DNA from: Clostridium jeddahitimonense
Lineage (GTDB): Bacteria; Bacillota; Clostridia; Clostridiales; Clostridiaceae
Reading direction: 5' to 3'
Assembly: GCA_000753455.2 (NCBI GenBank)
Contig: LM994670.1
Coordinates: forward strand, 51,074-115,073
Length of the DNA stretch: 64,000 bases
In this document: in pieces, positions 10,158-20,730 of the stretch
Layout: the number at the start of each line of letters is the position of its first letter
How positions within the stretch are numbered: the stretch's first letter is position 1
The notes under the pieces: generated by a model
Told to the model about the DNA's origin: nothing
The model's database searches: none
What the model saw: the letters and a program-made list of their open reading frames with translations, nothing else
Program-made: the position numbers and the translations under genes

Positions 10158-11435
10158 ATGCTATCAACCCTACGTAATGCCTGGAAGGTTCCCGAATTAA
10201 GAAAGAAATTTTTATGGACGATATTTTTAGTAGCAATTTTCAGGATAGGGATACATATTCCTGTTCCTGGGATTGACACATCATATTTGACACAAGTAAC
10301 TGAATCTGGAGGATTATTAAGTTTTTATAACTTGATATCAGGAGGAGCTTTAAAAAACTTTAGCATATTTGCTTTAGCAGTTTCTCCATATATTAATGCT
10401 TCAATCATAGTGCAATTATTAACAATTGCAATTCCTTCATTAGAACAACTTTCTAAAGAAGGTGAGGATGGTAGAAAGAAGATACAAAGTATCACTAGAT
10501 ATTTATCAATAGGAATAGGATTCGTTTTAGCGATGGGAATATTCACTATGATATCTTCTCAAGGTGCTGCTACTGGATTAAACACTGCTGAAAAAGCAGT
10601 AGTATTAATTTCTTTAGTAGTTGGATCTACATTCTGTATGTGGCTTGGAGACCAAATAACTCAAAGAGGATTCGGTAACGGGGTATCAATATTAATATTT
10701 GTCAATATCGTATCTCAATTACCAATGACTTTAATGTCATTATTTACATTAAAGGAAGCTGGTCAAGTAGGAATAGTTGAAATTACCTTATTCCTAGTAG
10801 CTGCAATTGCACTACTAACAATAACTATTTTCTTCTCATTAGCAGAGAGAAGAGTGCCTGTACAATATGCTGGTAAAGCTGTTGGAAGCAAAGTTATGAA
10901 AGGGCAATCTACACATATTCCACTAAGCATTATAGGATCAGCAGTTATTGCTATAATCTTTGCAATGTCAGTAATGATGTTCCCTGAGACAATAGCTAAT
11001 TTCTTCCCTGGTAAGAGTTGGTCAACATGGATTTTACATAGTCCATATAGTATATTCAATAAAGAAACATGGATGTATCCAGTATTCTATGCTGCGTTCA
11101 CTATATTCTTTACTTGGTTCTATACTCAAATCACTTTTAAACCAGATGAAATGGCTGAAAATCTTCATAAATCTGCTGGATTTGTTCCAGGTGTTAGACC
11201 GGGAGCTCCAACAGAGAAGTATTTTGAAAAGTTACTTACTAAAGTATCTTTAATCGGAGGAATATTTGCAGCGATTTTAGCAGTATTACCAACGTTAGTT
11301 AATAACTATACAGCATTCAAAGGAATTCAATTTGGTGGAACATCTGTATTAATTTTAATCGGAGTTGGATTAGATTTCTCTAGACAACTTGATTCACAAT
11401 TAGTAATGAGACACTATCAAGGATTCTTAAAATAG
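10158..11435 (+). CDS. secY: Protein translocase subunit SecY
   Basis: 425 residues with about ten hydrophobic membrane segments. The N-terminus is [22 protein letters not shown]; conserved cytoplasmic loops include [10 protein letters not shown] and [22 protein letters not shown]. SecY is the protein-conducting channel of the Sec pathway in the cytoplasmic membrane. It starts one base after rplO, with GAGGTGA as ribosome-binding site. Confidence 0.97.
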   Translation: MLSTLRNAWKVPELRKKFLWTIFLVAIFRIGIHIPVPGIDTSYLTQVTESGGLLSFYNLISGGALKNFSIFALAVSPYINASIIVQLLTIAIPSLEQLSKEGEDGRKKIQSITRYLSIGIGFVLAMGIFTMISSQGAATGLNTAEKAVVLISLVVGSTFCMWLGDQITQRGFGNGVSILIFVNIVSQLPMTLMSLFTLKEAGQVGIVEITLFLVAAIALLTITIFFSLAERRVPVQYAGKAVGSKVMKGQSTHIPLSIIGSAVIAIIFAMSVMMFPETIANFFPGKSWSTWILHSPYSIFNKETWMYPVFYAAFTIFFTWFYTQITFKPDEMAENLHKSAGFVPGVRPGAPTEKYFEKLLTKVSLIGGIFAAILAVLPTLVNNYTAFKGIQFGGTSVLILIGVGLDFSRQLDSQLVMRHYQGFLK

Positions 11436-11457
11436 ATTAATAATGGAGATGATGCCC

Positions 11458-12108
11458 GTGAAGATAGTATTATTAGGTCCTCCTGGGGCTGGAAAAGGAA
11501 CACAGGCAAAATCAATTAGTAATAGATATTCTATACCACATATTTCTACTGGGGATATCTTTAGAAAGAACATTTCTGAAGGAACCCCATTAGGGATAGA
11601 AGCAAAAGGTTACATTGATAAAGGACAATTAGTTCCAGATGAAGTAACTATTAATATGGTTAAGGATAGACTTACTTGGGAAGACTGTAAAAATGGATAT
11701 CTATTAGATGGTTTTCCAAGAACTGTTGCTCAAGCAGAAGCTCTTGAAGGGTTTTTAGCAGATAGAAATGAAAAGTTAGATACTGCTCTTTCAATAGAAG
11801 TACCTAGCAGTTTTATTCTTGAAAGAATGACAGGAAGAAGGGTATGTCCATCTTGTGGAGCTAGCTATCATGTAAAGTTCAATCCACCAACTAAAGCTGG
11901 TGTGTGCGATGTTTGCGGAAGTGATATAGTACAAAGAAAAGATGATACTGAAGAGACAGTTAGTGAAAGACTAGAGGTCTACGAAAGACAAACACAACCA
12001 CTGATTGATTTTTATAATAATAAAAACTTATTATCAACAGTAGATGGAACTAAAGCTATAAACGAAGTTTTTGAGAGTATCTGTAGTATATTAGGAAGTG
12101 TTAAATAA
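11458..12108 (+). CDS. adk: Adenylate kinase
   Basis: 216 residues from [23 protein letters not shown] with the P-loop at residues 7-15. The LID domain carries C130-x2-C133 and C150-x2-C153, the zinc-binding version typical of Gram-positives. It catalyses ATP + AMP = 2 ADP. In-frame ATGs at 11443, 11449 and 11452 sit in or next to the GGAG at 11445-11448, so the GTG nine bases downstream is preferred; it also gives the exact family N-terminus. The stop overlaps map (TAATG). Confidence 0.94.
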   Translation: MKIVLLGPPGAGKGTQAKSISNRYSIPHISTGDIFRKNISEGTPLGIEAKGYIDKGQLVPDEVTINMVKDRLTWEDCKNGYLLDGFPRTVAQAEALEGFLADRNEKLDTALSIEVPSSFILERMTGRRVCPSCGASYHVKFNPPTKAGVCDVCGSDIVQRKDDTEETVSERLEVYERQTQPLIDFYNNKNLLSTVDGTKAINEVFESICSILGSVK

Positions 12109-12857
12109 TGATAATTATTAAGACTGAAAAAGAAATTGACCTAATGAGACAGGCAGGAAAAATCGTTGCTGAAACTTTATTACTTGTTGAAAAAAAGGTT
12201 AAACCAGGAGTAACTACTGCTGAACTGGATAGAATAGCAGAAGAATTTATAACTAAGCATGGGGCAAAACCTTCATTTAAAGGGCTCTATGGATTTCCTG
12301 CTTCACTATGTATATCGGTTAATGAGCAAGTAGTTCATGGAATACCAGGAGGTTATGTATTAAAAGATGGAGATATTATCAGCGTTGACTGTGGAGCTGA
12401 AATAAATGGATTTCATGGTGATGCAGCAAGAACATTTGCTGTTGGTGAAATTTCCGAAGAAGCAAGAAGGCTTATAACTGTAACTGAAGAATCTTTCTTC
12501 AAAGGAGTTGAAGCTGCTGTAATTGGAAATAGGCTATCTGATATTTCTCATAATATACAAAAACATGTAGAGGCTAATGGTTTTTCAGTTGTAAGAGATT
12601 TCGTAGGTCATGGAATAGGCAGAACCGTTCATGAAGATCCTGAAGTTCCTAACTTTGGTAGACCTGGCCGTGGTCCCAAGTTAGTTACTGGTATGGCACT
12701 AGCTATAGAACCTATGGTTAACATAGGAACATATAGAGTGAAAACCGCAGGTGATGATTGGACAGTTATTACTGCAGATAAGAGCTTATCAGCTCACTAC
12801 GAAAACACTGTTGTAATTTTACCAGATGGGCCAGAAATATTGACACTGATTAAATAA
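12108..12857 (+). CDS. map: Methionine aminopeptidase type I
   Basis: 249 residues ([23 protein letters not shown]). Metal ligands are visible in VDCGAEINGFHGDAART (two Asp), VGHGIGRTVHEDP (His), ALAIEPMV (Glu) and YENTVVI (Glu). It removes the initiator methionine from nascent proteins. The ATG overlaps the adk stop, matching the common secY-adk-map-infA order in Firmicutes. Confidence 0.96.
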   Translation: MIIIKTEKEIDLMRQAGKIVAETLLLVEKKVKPGVTTAELDRIAEEFITKHGAKPSFKGLYGFPASLCISVNEQVVHGIPGGYVLKDGDIISVDCGAEINGFHGDAARTFAVGEISEEARRLITVTEESFFKGVEAAVIGNRLSDISHNIQKHVEANGFSVVRDFVGHGIGRTVHEDPEVPNFGRPGRGPKLVTGMALAIEPMVNIGTYRVKTAGDDWTVITADKSLSAHYENTVVILPDGPEILTLIK

Positions 12858-12938
12858 GTGTTGCTTAGTTATAAATTCGCATGATACCAAGAGGTGGCTT
12901 GTAAATTTATGGCTAAGGTAATCATCGAGGTGAAAAAT

Positions 12939-13220
12939 TTGCAAAACAATGACTTAATTGGAAAAGTTGTTCTTTCAATATGTGGAAGAGATAAGGATCA
13001 TTATTATGTTATTGTTAAAAAGTTAAATGATGATTATTACCTTCTTAGTAACGGAAGGACTAAAACTATTCAGATGCCGAAGAAGAAAAAGCTAAAACAT
13101 TTTACTGTTTTAGAAGATGTAAATGATGAGATTAAAGCATCAGTTATATCCCAAGATAGAGGTGCTGATTTAAAGATTAAAAAATTTCTAAAAGAAAAAG
13201 GCATTGTTAAGGAGGGTTGA
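12939..13220 (+). CDS. KOW-domain RNA-binding protein (L14e-like)
   Basis: About 93 residues from TTG ([26 protein letters not shown]), a KOW-type beta-barrel then a lysine-rich tail ([10 protein letters not shown]). Small KOW proteins of this type are common between map and infA in clostridia and are presumed to bind ribosomal RNA; the exact role is unknown. The start is uncertain: TTG 12939 has GAGGTGA six to seven bases upstream and fits the family length, while ATG 12909 would add ten residues behind a GAGGTGG site. Confidence 0.75.
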   Translation: MQNNDLIGKVVLSICGRDKDHYYVIVKKLNDDYYLLSNGRTKTIQMPKKKKLKHFTVLEDVNDEIKASVISQDRGADLKIKKFLKEKGIVKEG

Positions 13221-13227
13221 TTACCTT

Positions 13228-13446
13228 ATGTCAAAAGATGATGTAATAGAAATGCAAGGTGTAGTTTTAGAAGCTTTACCTAATGCAATGTTCCAAGTTG
13301 AGTTAGAGAGTGGTCATAAGATTCTAGCTCATATATCAGGAAAGTTAAGAATGAACTTCATAAGAATTCTACCTGGAGATAAGGTTACTATAGAACTTTC
13401 TCCATATGACCTAACAAGAGGAAGAATTACTTGGAGAGCTAAATAA
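13228..13446 (+). CDS. infA: Translation initiation factor IF-1
   Basis: 72 residues ([29 protein letters not shown]), the canonical S1/OB-fold IF-1, ending [15 protein letters not shown]. It binds the 30S A site during initiation. The ATG follows AAGGAGGG; a frame extension to 13204 overlaps the preceding gene and is not conserved. Confidence 0.97.
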   Translation: MSKDDVIEMQGVVLEALPNAMFQVELESGHKILAHISGKLRMNFIRILPGDKVTIELSPYDLTRGRITWRAK

Positions 13447-13478
13447 ATTAAACTAAGTAATTAGTTTACCATAAATAA

Positions 13479-13607
<129 letters not shown>

Positions 13608-13650
13608 TATAATTAAGTATTAGACATATGTATTTACAAATATTAATATA

Positions 13651-13679
13651 TTGACTTTTTACTGAAATTTCAATATTAT
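13651..13679 (+). promoter_or_regulatory. Sigma-A promoter of the alpha operon
   Basis: TTGACT (13651-13656) and TATTAT (13674-13679) with a 17-base spacer. It would add an internal start inside the ribosomal cluster, giving rpsM a leader of about 130 nt. Confidence 0.75.
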
Positions 13680-13708
13680 TATATAGGCGTTAAATTAGAT
13701 GAAAATAG

Positions 13709-13754
13709 TTTTTAGGTACGGCTGACAATAGGAAAATTTCTATTGACCTAAAAA
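13709..13754 (+). ncRNA. Structured leader hairpin upstream of rpsM
   Basis: TTTTTAGGT (13709-13717) pairs with ACCTAAAAA (13746-13754), and CAATAG (13726-13731) pairs with CTATTG (13740-13745). The two helices are contiguous on the 3' side but separated on the 5' side by an eight-base bulge, ACGGCTGA. No T-tract follows. This asymmetric shape between the promoter and rpsM looks like a protein-binding RNA; the S4-alpha operon system of E. coli is a functional precedent, not a demonstrated homolog. Confidence 0.55.
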
Positions 13755-13814
13755 TTTATTATAAATAAAACAAGCAAATACAAGTGCATTTCAATTATCA
13801 GGAGGTGTAAATTA

Positions 13815-14180
13815 ATGGCAAGAATAGCAGGTGTTGACCTACCAAGAGAAAAAAGAGTTGAGATAGGTCTAACATATATATACGGAATAGGTTTATCAAC
13901 TTCACAAAAGATTTTAGCTACTACTGGAGTTAATCCAGACACTAGAGTTAAGGATCTTTCAGAAGAAGAAGTAAATGAAATCAGAAACTACATTAAGAAC
14001 TTATTAGTTGAAGGTGACTTAAGAAGAGACACAGCTTTAAACATTAAGAGATTAGTAGAAATCGGATGTTATAGAGGAATTAGACATAGAAAAGGTCTTC
14101 CAGTTAGAGGACAAAAAACTAAGACTAATGCTAGAACTAGAAAAGGTCCTAAGAAGACTATCGCAAACAAGAAGAAGTAA
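13815..14180 (+). CDS. rpsM: 30S ribosomal protein S13
   Basis: 121 residues ([26 protein letters not shown]) with the conserved C-terminal [18 protein letters not shown] tail that contacts tRNAs. First gene of the alpha operon behind its own promoter. CAGGAGGTG precedes the ATG. Confidence 0.97.
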   Translation: MARIAGVDLPREKRVEIGLTYIYGIGLSTSQKILATTGVNPDTRVKDLSEEEVNEIRNYIKNLLVEGDLRRDTALNIKRLVEIGCYRGIRHRKGLPVRGQKTKTNARTRKGPKKTIANKKK

Positions 14181-14195
14181 TAAGGAGGGAAACTC

Positions 14196-14591
14196 ATGGC
14201 AGCTAAACAAGTCAAAAAGACTAGAAGAAGAAAAGAAAGAAAGAATGTTGAGCACGGTGCTGCACACATTCAATCAACTTTCAATAACTCAATAGTTACT
14301 TTAACTGATGCAGTTGGAAATGCTTTATCATGGTCAAGTGCTGGTGCATTAGGCTTCAGAGGATCAAGAAAGAGCACTCCTTTTGCAGCGCAAATGGCAG
14401 CAGAAACTGCAGCTAAAGCAGCTATGGAACACGGTTTAAAGAGTATAGAAGTATACGTAAAGGGACCAGGTTCAGGTAGAGAAGCAGCTATCAGATCATT
14501 ACAAGCTGCTGGATTAGAAGTAACTTTAATTAAAGATGTTACTCCAATTCCACACAACGGATGTAGACCACCAAAAAGAAGAAGAGTCTAG
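14196..14591 (+). CDS. rpsK: 30S ribosomal protein S11
   Basis: 131 residues, with the S11 core [23 protein letters not shown] and a conserved basic C-terminus [12 protein letters not shown]. It is part of the 30S platform near the mRNA exit. AAGGAGGG precedes the ATG. Confidence 0.97.
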   Translation: MAAKQVKKTRRRKERKNVEHGAAHIQSTFNNSIVTLTDAVGNALSWSSAGALGFRGSRKSTPFAAQMAAETAAKAAMEHGLKSIEVYVKGPGSGREAAIRSLQAAGLEVTLIKDVTPIPHNGCRPPKRRRV

Positions 14592-14623
14592 TTATTATAT
14601 AAATTCAACAGGAGGTGTAACGA

Positions 14624-15244
14624 ATGGCAAGATATACTGGAGCTACATGTAGATTATGTAGAAGAGAAGGTCAAAAGCTATTCCTTAAAGGAGATAGATG
14701 CTTTACAGATAAATGTGCTTTCGTAAGAAGAAGTTATGCACCAGGACAACATGGCGCAGCTAAGAAGAAGATGTCTAACTACGGAGTTCAATTAAGAGAA
14801 AAGCAAAAAGCTAGAAGAATATACGGAGTTTTAGAAAGCCAATTCAGAACATATTATGAAAAGGCTGATCATATGAAAGGTATTACAGGTGAAAACTTAC
14901 TTAAGTTACTAGAAATGAGACTAGATAACGTTGTTTACAGACTAGGGTATGGTGCTTCAAGAAACGAAGCTAGACAATTAGTTACTCATGGACATTTCTT
15001 AGTAAATGGTAAGAAGGTAGATATCCCTTCATACAAAGTTTCAGTAAATGATGTAGTTGCTGTTTGTGAAAAGAGCAGAGGAACTGAAAAGTTCAAGACA
15101 TTTGTTGAAAATCCAAAAACATTACCAAAATGGTTAGAAGCTAACGTTGAAAACTATGAAGGTAAAGTTGTTGCTGAACCAGCTAGAGAAGACATTGACG
15201 TACCAGTTAACGAAACTCTAATCGTTGAGTTATACAGCAAATAA
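14624..15244 (+). CDS. rpsD: 30S ribosomal protein S4, zinc-ribbon form
   Basis: 206 residues ([23 protein letters not shown]). C9-x2-C12 and C26-x4-C31 form an N-terminal zinc site, followed by the S4 RNA-binding domain ([23 protein letters not shown]). S4 nucleates 30S assembly and represses the alpha operon in E. coli; here it lies inside that operon, unlike in Bacillus subtilis, where rpsD is separate. Confidence 0.96.
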   Translation: MARYTGATCRLCRREGQKLFLKGDRCFTDKCAFVRRSYAPGQHGAAKKKMSNYGVQLREKQKARRIYGVLESQFRTYYEKADHMKGITGENLLKLLEMRLDNVVYRLGYGASRNEARQLVTHGHFLVNGKKVDIPSYKVSVNDVVAVCEKSRGTEKFKTFVENPKTLPKWLEANVENYEGKVVAEPAREDIDVPVNETLIVELYSK

Positions 15245-15251
15245 TAAATTA

Positions 15252-15273
15252 ATATTTGTTTTAAGACAAATAT
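15252..15273 (+). other. Intercistronic hairpin between rpsD and rpoA
   Basis: ATATTTGT and ACAAATAT form a perfect 8-bp stem with a six-base loop directly after rpsD, without a T-tract. It may mark an mRNA processing or stability site that sets rpoA levels apart from the ribosomal genes; this is inference. Confidence 0.45.
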
Positions 15274-15346
15274 ATCTTAGATTTAAGTATGGAATCAGTT
15301 GCCCTCGTAATAAGGTTGCCATTTTAAATATAAGGAGGGTTTGTAC

Positions 15347-16294
15347 ATGTTAGAAATAGAAAAGCCAATAATCGAGTGTATAGAATCGAATGAAGACGGT
15401 ACTTACGGTAAGTATGTAGTAGAACCACTTGAAAGAGGTTACGGTATAACACTTGGAAATGCTATGAGAAGAATACTTTTATCATCACTTCCAGGTGTGG
15501 CTACTACATCAGTTAAAATAGACGGAGTATTACATGAATTCTCAACTGTACAAGGTGTTAAAGAAGATGTTACTGAGTTAATCTTAAACATTAAATCTTT
15601 AGCATTAACAATGGAAGGTGAAGGTCCAAAGACTATCTACATAGATGCTCAAGGGCCTGGAGTAGTAACAGGTGCAGATATAAAAACAGATGGAGACGTT
15701 GAGGTTGTGAATAAAGACCTACATATTGCAACTTTAGACGATAACGGAAAGTTATATATGGAGTTAACTGTTAATAGAGGTAGAGGATACGTTACTCAAA
15801 ATAAAAATAAGAGTGATGAACTTCCATTATCATCAATAGCTGTTGATTCTATATACACTCCAGTAAAGAGAGTTAACTTCACTGTAGAAAATACAAGAGT
15901 TGGTCAAATTACTGACTACGATAAGTTAACTTTAGAGATCTGGACTAATGGAACTATTAAGATTGATGAAGCTATCAGCTTATCAGCTAAGATTCTAATT
16001 GAGCACTTTAAGTTATTCATGTCTTTAGGAGTAGCTACTAACGACGTTGAAATTATGATAGAAAAAGAAGAAGATAAGAAGGAAAAAGTCCTAGAAATGA
16101 CAGTTGAAGAACTAGATCTTTCAGTTAGATCATATAACTGTTTAAAGAGAGCTGGTATCAACACTGTTCAAGAATTAGCTAACAAATCAATGGACGACAT
16201 GATGAAAGTTAGAAATCTAGGAAAGAAATCCTTAGAAGAAGTTGAAAGAAAGCTTAAGGAATTAGGCTTAAGCTTAAAACTAAGCGACGAGTAG
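15347..16294 (+). CDS. rpoA: DNA-directed RNA polymerase subunit alpha
   Basis: 315 residues ([42 protein letters not shown]). The N-terminal dimerisation domain is followed by the C-terminal domain ([24 protein letters not shown] ... [15 protein letters not shown]) that contacts UP elements and activators. The ATG behind AAGGAGGG is the start; a TTG two codons earlier is less likely. Normal clostridial length. Confidence 0.97.
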   Translation: MLEIEKPIIECIESNEDGTYGKYVVEPLERGYGITLGNAMRRILLSSLPGVATTSVKIDGVLHEFSTVQGVKEDVTELILNIKSLALTMEGEGPKTIYIDAQGPGVVTGADIKTDGDVEVVNKDLHIATLDDNGKLYMELTVNRGRGYVTQNKNKSDELPLSSIAVDSIYTPVKRVNFTVENTRVGQITDYDKLTLEIWTNGTIKIDEAISLSAKILIEHFKLFMSLGVATNDVEIMIEKEEDKKEKVLEMTVEELDLSVRSYNCLKRAGINTVQELANKSMDDMMKVRNLGKKSLEEVERKLKELGLSLKLSDE

Positions 16295-16314
16295 TAAGTA
16301 AGGAGGTAAATTCC

Positions 16315-16656
16315 ATGGCAGGTTATCGTAAGTTAGGTCTTTCTACAGACCAAAGAAGAGCTATGTTAAGAAGTCTTGTTACAAGCTTTTTAAAGCATGG
16401 TAAAATAGAGACTACTGAAACAAGAGCTAAAGAAGCTAGAAGTATAGCTGAAAAAATGATCACTCTTGCTAAAAGAGGAGATCTTCACGCTAGAAGACAA
16501 GTTTTATCTTACGTTTTAGAAGAAGAAGTAGTTAAAACTTTATTTGAAGAAATCGCTCCAAAGTATGCTGACAGAAATGGTGGATATACTAGAATGATTA
16601 AAAAAGGCCCTAGAAGAGGGGACGGAGCTGAAGTTGTTATACTTGAATTAGTATAA
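16315..16656 (+). CDS. rplQ: 50S ribosomal protein L17
   Basis: 113 residues ([29 protein letters not shown]), the short L17 form. It is the last gene of the alpha operon and is followed at once by a strong terminator. AAGGAGGT precedes the ATG. Confidence 0.97.
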   Translation: MAGYRKLGLSTDQRRAMLRSLVTSFLKHGKIETTETRAKEARSIAEKMITLAKRGDLHARRQVLSYVLEEEVVKTLFEEIAPKYADRNGGYTRMIKKGPRRGDGAEVVILELV

Positions 16657-16661
16657 TATAT

Positions 16662-16696
16662 TAGGGGATTAAGTTTATACTTAATCCCCATTTTGT
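16662..16696 (+). terminator. Terminator of the alpha operon
   Basis: GGGGATTAAG (16664-16673) and CTTAATCCCC (16680-16689) form a perfect ten-base stem with a six-base loop, followed by ATTTT. Confidence 0.92.
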
Positions 16697-16749
16697 ATAT
16701 AATTAGATATTATATAAAAGTTTTACCTTTTCTCTTAAAGTATATACAC

Positions 16750-16777
16750 TTGTAAATAATTTAACATGATATATAAT
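16750..16777 (+). promoter_or_regulatory. Probable promoter of the ecfA operon
   Basis: TTGTAA (16750-16755) and TATAAT (16772-16777) with a 16-base spacer, about 70 bases before ecfA1. A perfect -10 but a weaker -35. Confidence 0.5.
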
Positions 16778-16844
16778 TAATTTATGGAAAAAATATAAAG
16801 TTTTTATATGATATTTATTATTACTTTCTAAGGGAGGGATTGAA

Positions 16845-17687
16845 TTGACAAAAATGGTTGAGTGTAAAGACTTAGTTTTTAAATATGAAAATTATGAAGA
16901 TAAAGCTCCGAAGTATGCTATAAATGGTGTAAACCTTGAAGTAGCGCAAGGAGAATTTCTAGTTATATTAGGACATAATGGATCTGGAAAATCAACTATA
17001 GCAAAGCATATGAATGCTTTATTATTGCCAAGCGAAGGAACTGTGGTGGTAAACGGGCTAAATACTTCAGATGATAAAAATTTATGGGATATAAGAGCTG
17101 CAGCAGGAATGGTTTTTCAAAATCCAGATAATCAATTAGTTGCAACTATAGTAGAAGAAGATGTTGCCTTTGGACCAGAGAATTTAGGAGTACCTCCTGA
17201 AGAAATTAGGGAAAGAGTTGATGAAGCTTTAGAAAAAGTAGGTATGCTAGAATATAAAAAGCATGCACCACATTTATTATCAGGTGGACAAAAGCAAAGA
17301 ATAGCCATTGCAGGTATTTTAGCTATGAAGCCTAAATGTATAATATTTGATGAACCTACAGCGATGTTAGACCCATCAGGACGTAAAGAAGTTTTACGTA
17401 ATATAAAAGAAGTAAATAAGAAATATGGAATAACTGTAATATTAATAACTCACTATATGGATGAAGCTGCTGAAGCTGATAGAGTTGTTGTTATGGATGG
17501 CGGAAAAGTTATATTAGAAGGAATACCTAGAGATGTATTTTCACAAGTTAAGAAAATGAAAGATATAGGTTTAGATGTACCACAAGTAACAGAACTATGC
17601 TATGAGTTACAAAAATCAGGTATAAATATTGATACTAAAATTTTAAATGTGAATGAGATGGTGAGTGCGATATGTCAATTAAAATAG
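16845..17687 (+). CDS. ecfA1: ECF transporter ATPase EcfA1
   Basis: 280 residues from TTG ([16 protein letters not shown]). Walker [10 protein letters not shown] at residues 43-51, LSGGQ at 145-149, and Walker B FDEPT near 168-172. It is one of two ATPases that energise energy-coupling-factor importers for vitamins and metals at the cytoplasmic membrane. The TTG is seven bases after AGGGAGG; the ATG at 16854 is too far away. The gene overlaps ecfA2 by 16 bases. Confidence 0.94.
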   Translation: MTKMVECKDLVFKYENYEDKAPKYAINGVNLEVAQGEFLVILGHNGSGKSTIAKHMNALLLPSEGTVVVNGLNTSDDKNLWDIRAAAGMVFQNPDNQLVATIVEEDVAFGPENLGVPPEEIRERVDEALEKVGMLEYKKHAPHLLSGGQKQRIAIAGILAMKPKCIIFDEPTAMLDPSGRKEVLRNIKEVNKKYGITVILITHYMDEAAEADRVVVMDGGKVILEGIPRDVFSQVKKMKDIGLDVPQVTELCYELQKSGINIDTKILNVNEMVSAICQLK

Positions 17688-18550
17688 AAAATTTAACACA
17701 TATCTATATGCCAAGAACTCCTTTTGAAAAAAAGGCATTAGATGATGTTAATTTATACATAGAAGATGGAGAGTTTATTGCTTTAATAGGACATACAGGA
17801 TCAGGAAAATCAACGTTAATACAACACCTAAACGGCTTATTAGAGCCAAGTAGTGGAAAGATTATAGTTGATAATATTGATATAACAGAAAAAGGTGTCA
17901 AGCTTTCTGATATTAGAAAAAAAGTTGGATTAGTGTTTCAATATCCAGAATATCAATTATTTGAAGAAACAATTGAAAAAGATATAGCCTTTGGACCTAC
18001 TAATTTAGGGTTAGGTCAAGAGGAGGTATTAGTAAGAGTTAAAAGAGCCATGGAGATGGTTGGGCTTGATTATGATAAATATAAAGATGTTTCTCCATTT
18101 GAATTAAGTGGTGGGCAAAAAAGAAGAGTTGCAATTGCTGGTGTTATTGCAATGGAACCTAAGGTTTTAATTTTAGATGAGCCTACAGCTGGATTAGATC
18201 CAAAAGGAAGAGAAGATATTTTAGCTCAAATTAAAAAATTACATGATGAGTATAAGATGACTATAATATTAGTTAGCCATAGCATGGAGGACGTTGGTAA
18301 GCTTGCTAAAAGAATAGTAGTTATGAATCATGGGAAAGTAGCTCTTCAAGGAGAACCTAAAGATGTATTTAAAGAAATAGATACATTAGAAGAAATAGGC
18401 CTTGGAGTACCACAAGTAACTTACTTAATGAGAGAGTTGAAGAGAAGAGGATTTAATGTTTCTGATGAAGTATTTACAGTGGAACAAGGAAAAGAAGAGT
18501 TATTAAAGATATTTGTTAATGATAAAAAATCTAATATGGGAGAAAAGTAA
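17672..18550 (+). CDS. ecfA2: ECF transporter ATPase EcfA2
   Basis: 292 residues ([27 protein letters not shown]). Walker [10 protein letters not shown] at 40-48, an ELSGGQKRR signature and the [10 protein letters not shown] Walker B region. It pairs with EcfA1 as the ATPase heterodimer; its start overlaps the ecfA1 end, implying coupling. No substrate-binding S component is encoded nearby, consistent with a shared (group II) module. Confidence 0.95.
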   Translation: MSIKIENLTHIYMPRTPFEKKALDDVNLYIEDGEFIALIGHTGSGKSTLIQHLNGLLEPSSGKIIVDNIDITEKGVKLSDIRKKVGLVFQYPEYQLFEETIEKDIAFGPTNLGLGQEEVLVRVKRAMEMVGLDYDKYKDVSPFELSGGQKRRVAIAGVIAMEPKVLILDEPTAGLDPKGREDILAQIKKLHDEYKMTIILVSHSMEDVGKLAKRIVVMNHGKVALQGEPKDVFKEIDTLEEIGLGVPQVTYLMRELKRRGFNVSDEVFTVEQGKEELLKIFVNDKKSNMGEK

Positions 18551-18552
18551 TT

Positions 18553-19350
18553 ATGATTAAGGATATAACTATAGGTCAATATTTACCTGGCGATTCATTT
18601 GTTCATAAATTAGACCCAAGAACTAAAATATTATTATCAATATTATTTATAGTTTGCCTATTTGTAATTGATAAATTTATAGGGTATGCATTTGTTGTTG
18701 CTTTCTTAGCATTAGTAGTATATATATCACAAATCCCACCGAGATATTTATATAAGGGATTAAAACCTGTATTTTTCTTAATAATTTTAACTGCAGCTTT
18801 AAATATATTTATGCTTAGAGGTGGAACTTTATTATTTGAATTTGGTTTTATTAAGATATATGAAGAAGGAATAAGAACAGCTGTATTTATGGCTGCAAGA
18901 TTAGTATTGCTTATAATGGGTACATCCGTATTAACACTTACTACATCACCTATAGAGCTTACAGATGGCATAGAAAGACTATTAAAGCCTATAGGAAAGG
19001 AAATAGCTCACGAGCTTGCTATGATGATGACAATAGCATTAAGGTTTATTCCTACTCTTATAGATGAAACTGATAAGATTATGAAAGCGCAAAAGGCAAG
19101 AGGTGCTGATTTTGAAACTGGAGGAATAGTTCAAAAGGCTAAGAGTTTAATACCTTTATTAGTACCACTATTTATAAGCTCATTTAGAAGAGCAGATGAG
19201 TTAGCTATGGCAATGGAGGCAAGATGCTATAGAGGGGGAGCAGGGAGAACTAGAATGAAGGTATTAAAGTTCTCATCAAAAGACTTTATAGCTTTCGGAG
19301 TTTTCTCACTTTTAGTTATAGCAAGTTTTACAATAAGATTTGCTATGTAA
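18553..19350 (+). CDS. ecfT: ECF transporter transmembrane protein EcfT
   Basis: 265 residues with several hydrophobic segments. Cytoplasmic coupling motifs are recognisable: an arginine-containing segment near KAQKARGADF and a second, AMEARCYRGGAGRT, that dock onto the two ATPases. Starts two bases after ecfA2. It links the ATPases to exchangeable substrate-binding subunits. Confidence 0.94.
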   Translation: MIKDITIGQYLPGDSFVHKLDPRTKILLSILFIVCLFVIDKFIGYAFVVAFLALVVYISQIPPRYLYKGLKPVFFLIILTAALNIFMLRGGTLLFEFGFIKIYEEGIRTAVFMAARLVLLIMGTSVLTLTTSPIELTDGIERLLKPIGKEIAHELAMMMTIALRFIPTLIDETDKIMKAQKARGADFETGGIVQKAKSLIPLLVPLFISSFRRADELAMAMEARCYRGGAGRTRMKVLKFSSKDFIAFGVFSLLVIASFTIRFAM

Positions 19351-19373
19351 TATTAAATCAGTAAGGTGATAAT

Positions 19374-20108
19374 GTGAATAATATAAAGCTAACAATAGAA
19401 TATGATGGAACAAATTATTATGGATGGCAAAGACAAAAAGATAAAATAACTATACAAGAAGCAATAGAAGTAGCTATTGCTTCTATTACTAAAGAGACTA
19501 TTGAAGTTATAGGATCATCTAGAACCGATGCAGGAGTTCATGCAAAAGGTTTTGTAGCTAACTTCAAGACTAATAGCTCTGTGCCACCAAAGAGGTTTAG
19601 AGAGGCATTAAATACTAAATTACCAGATGATATAGTTATAATTAAATCAGAAGAGGTAAATGATGATTTTCATGCGAGATATAATGCAAAAGGAAAGACT
19701 TATGAATATAATCTTTTAAATACAGAAGCCCCTTCTGCTTTACTTAGAAACTATTCTTATCATCCTAAGTATGACTTAGACGTGGATGCCATGAAAGAAG
19801 CTGCTAAATATTTTGTAGGAACTCATGATTTTATAGCATTTAGAAGTCAAGGAAGCTCTGTGAAAGGAACGGTAAGAACTATTTTTGATTTAAAGGCAGA
19901 AGAAAAAGATGAAATTATAAAAATTTCGGTGACAGGTGATGGTTTCTTATATAATATGGTTAGAATAATAGTTGGAACACTTATTGAAGTAGGTAGAGGG
20001 AAGAACAAACCACAGTATATAGAAGAAATTATAGCAAAAAAGGATAGGAAATTAGCTGGATTCTGTGTGCCAGCTAAGGGATTACTTCTAAAAGAAGTTT
20101 ATTATTAA
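19374..20108 (+). CDS. truA: tRNA pseudouridine synthase A
   Basis: 244 residues from GTG (MNNIKLTIEYDGTNYYGWQRQ). The catalytic aspartate lies in GSSRTDAGVHAKG. It converts uridines 38-40 of the tRNA anticodon stem-loop to pseudouridine. Downstream position after ecfT is the usual Firmicutes order. AAGGTGAT precedes the start. Confidence 0.96.
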   Translation: MNNIKLTIEYDGTNYYGWQRQKDKITIQEAIEVAIASITKETIEVIGSSRTDAGVHAKGFVANFKTNSSVPPKRFREALNTKLPDDIVIIKSEEVNDDFHARYNAKGKTYEYNLLNTEAPSALLRNYSYHPKYDLDVDAMKEAAKYFVGTHDFIAFRSQGSSVKGTVRTIFDLKAEEKDEIIKISVTGDGFLYNMVRIIVGTLIEVGRGKNKPQYIEEIIAKKDRKLAGFCVPAKGLLLKEVYY

Positions 20109-20125
20109 AAAAATTCAAAAATTTG

Positions 20126-20154
20126 TTGACACACCCGAAACCGTGTATTATAAT
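20126..20154 (+). promoter_or_regulatory. Consensus sigma-A promoter of rplM-rpsI
   Basis: TTGACA (20126-20131), a 17-base spacer and TATAAT (20149-20154): a full consensus promoter, 18 bases after the truA stop. The predicted start near 20161 leaves room for the complete L13 leader. Confidence 0.92.
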
Positions 20155-20174
20155 AAGTTTTGTTTGTTAGAATA

Positions 20175-20216
20175 TTTATGTAGGTAAGATCCGCTAGCCC
20201 AGGATCTTAACATAAA
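20175..20216 (+). ncRNA. L13 leader
   Basis: TTTATGT (20175-20181) pairs with ACATAAA (20210-20216), and TAAGATCC (20185-20192) with GGATCTTA (20202-20209). The two helices are separated only by a three-base bulge on the 5' side and capped by a nine-base loop. Position directly upstream of rplM, after a strong promoter, fits the known Firmicutes L13 leader family, thought to mediate autoregulation by L13. A second small hairpin (GTAATT/AATTAC, 20220-20237) follows. Confidence 0.85.
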
Positions 20217-20266
20217 TCGGTAATTATAAAAAATTACTTTAAATGTAAGTTCAGGGAGGGAAAAAC

Positions 20267-20701
20267 ATGAAATCATACATTGCAAAAGCACAAGAAGTTG
20301 AAAGAAAATGGTATGTTGTTGACGCTGCTGGAAAGCCACTAGGAAGAGTTGCTTCTCAAGTTGCTTCTATCTTAAGAGGAAAGAACAAGCCAACATTTAC
20401 ACCAAACGTTGACTGCGGAGATCACGTAATAGTAATCAATGCTGAACAAGTTGTTTTAACTGGTAAGAAGTTAGATCAAAAAATGATGAGAAAATACAGC
20501 GGATACGTAGGTGGATTAAAAGAAACTCCATATAGAGAAGTTTTAGCTAAGAAGCCAGAATTTGCTTTCGAAGAAGCTGTTAGAAGAATGCTTCCATCAG
20601 GAGTATTAGGAAGAAAAATGCTTGGTAAATTAAAAGTATATAGAGGTTCTGAGCACGATCACGAAGCTCAAAAACCAGAAGTACTTGAATTAAAGTACTA
20701 A
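20267..20701 (+). CDS. rplM: 50S ribosomal protein L13
   Basis: 144 residues ([27 protein letters not shown]), ordinary L13 length; an early-assembly 23S rRNA-binding protein. Preceded by its own leader RNA and CAGGGAGGG. Two-gene operon with rpsI. Confidence 0.97.
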   Translation: MKSYIAKAQEVERKWYVVDAAGKPLGRVASQVASILRGKNKPTFTPNVDCGDHVIVINAEQVVLTGKKLDQKMMRKYSGYVGGLKETPYREVLAKKPEFAFEEAVRRMLPSGVLGRKMLGKLKVYRGSEHDHEAQKPEVLELKY

Positions 20702-20730
20702 TACAACAATCTCGGGAGGAGGAATAAAAA

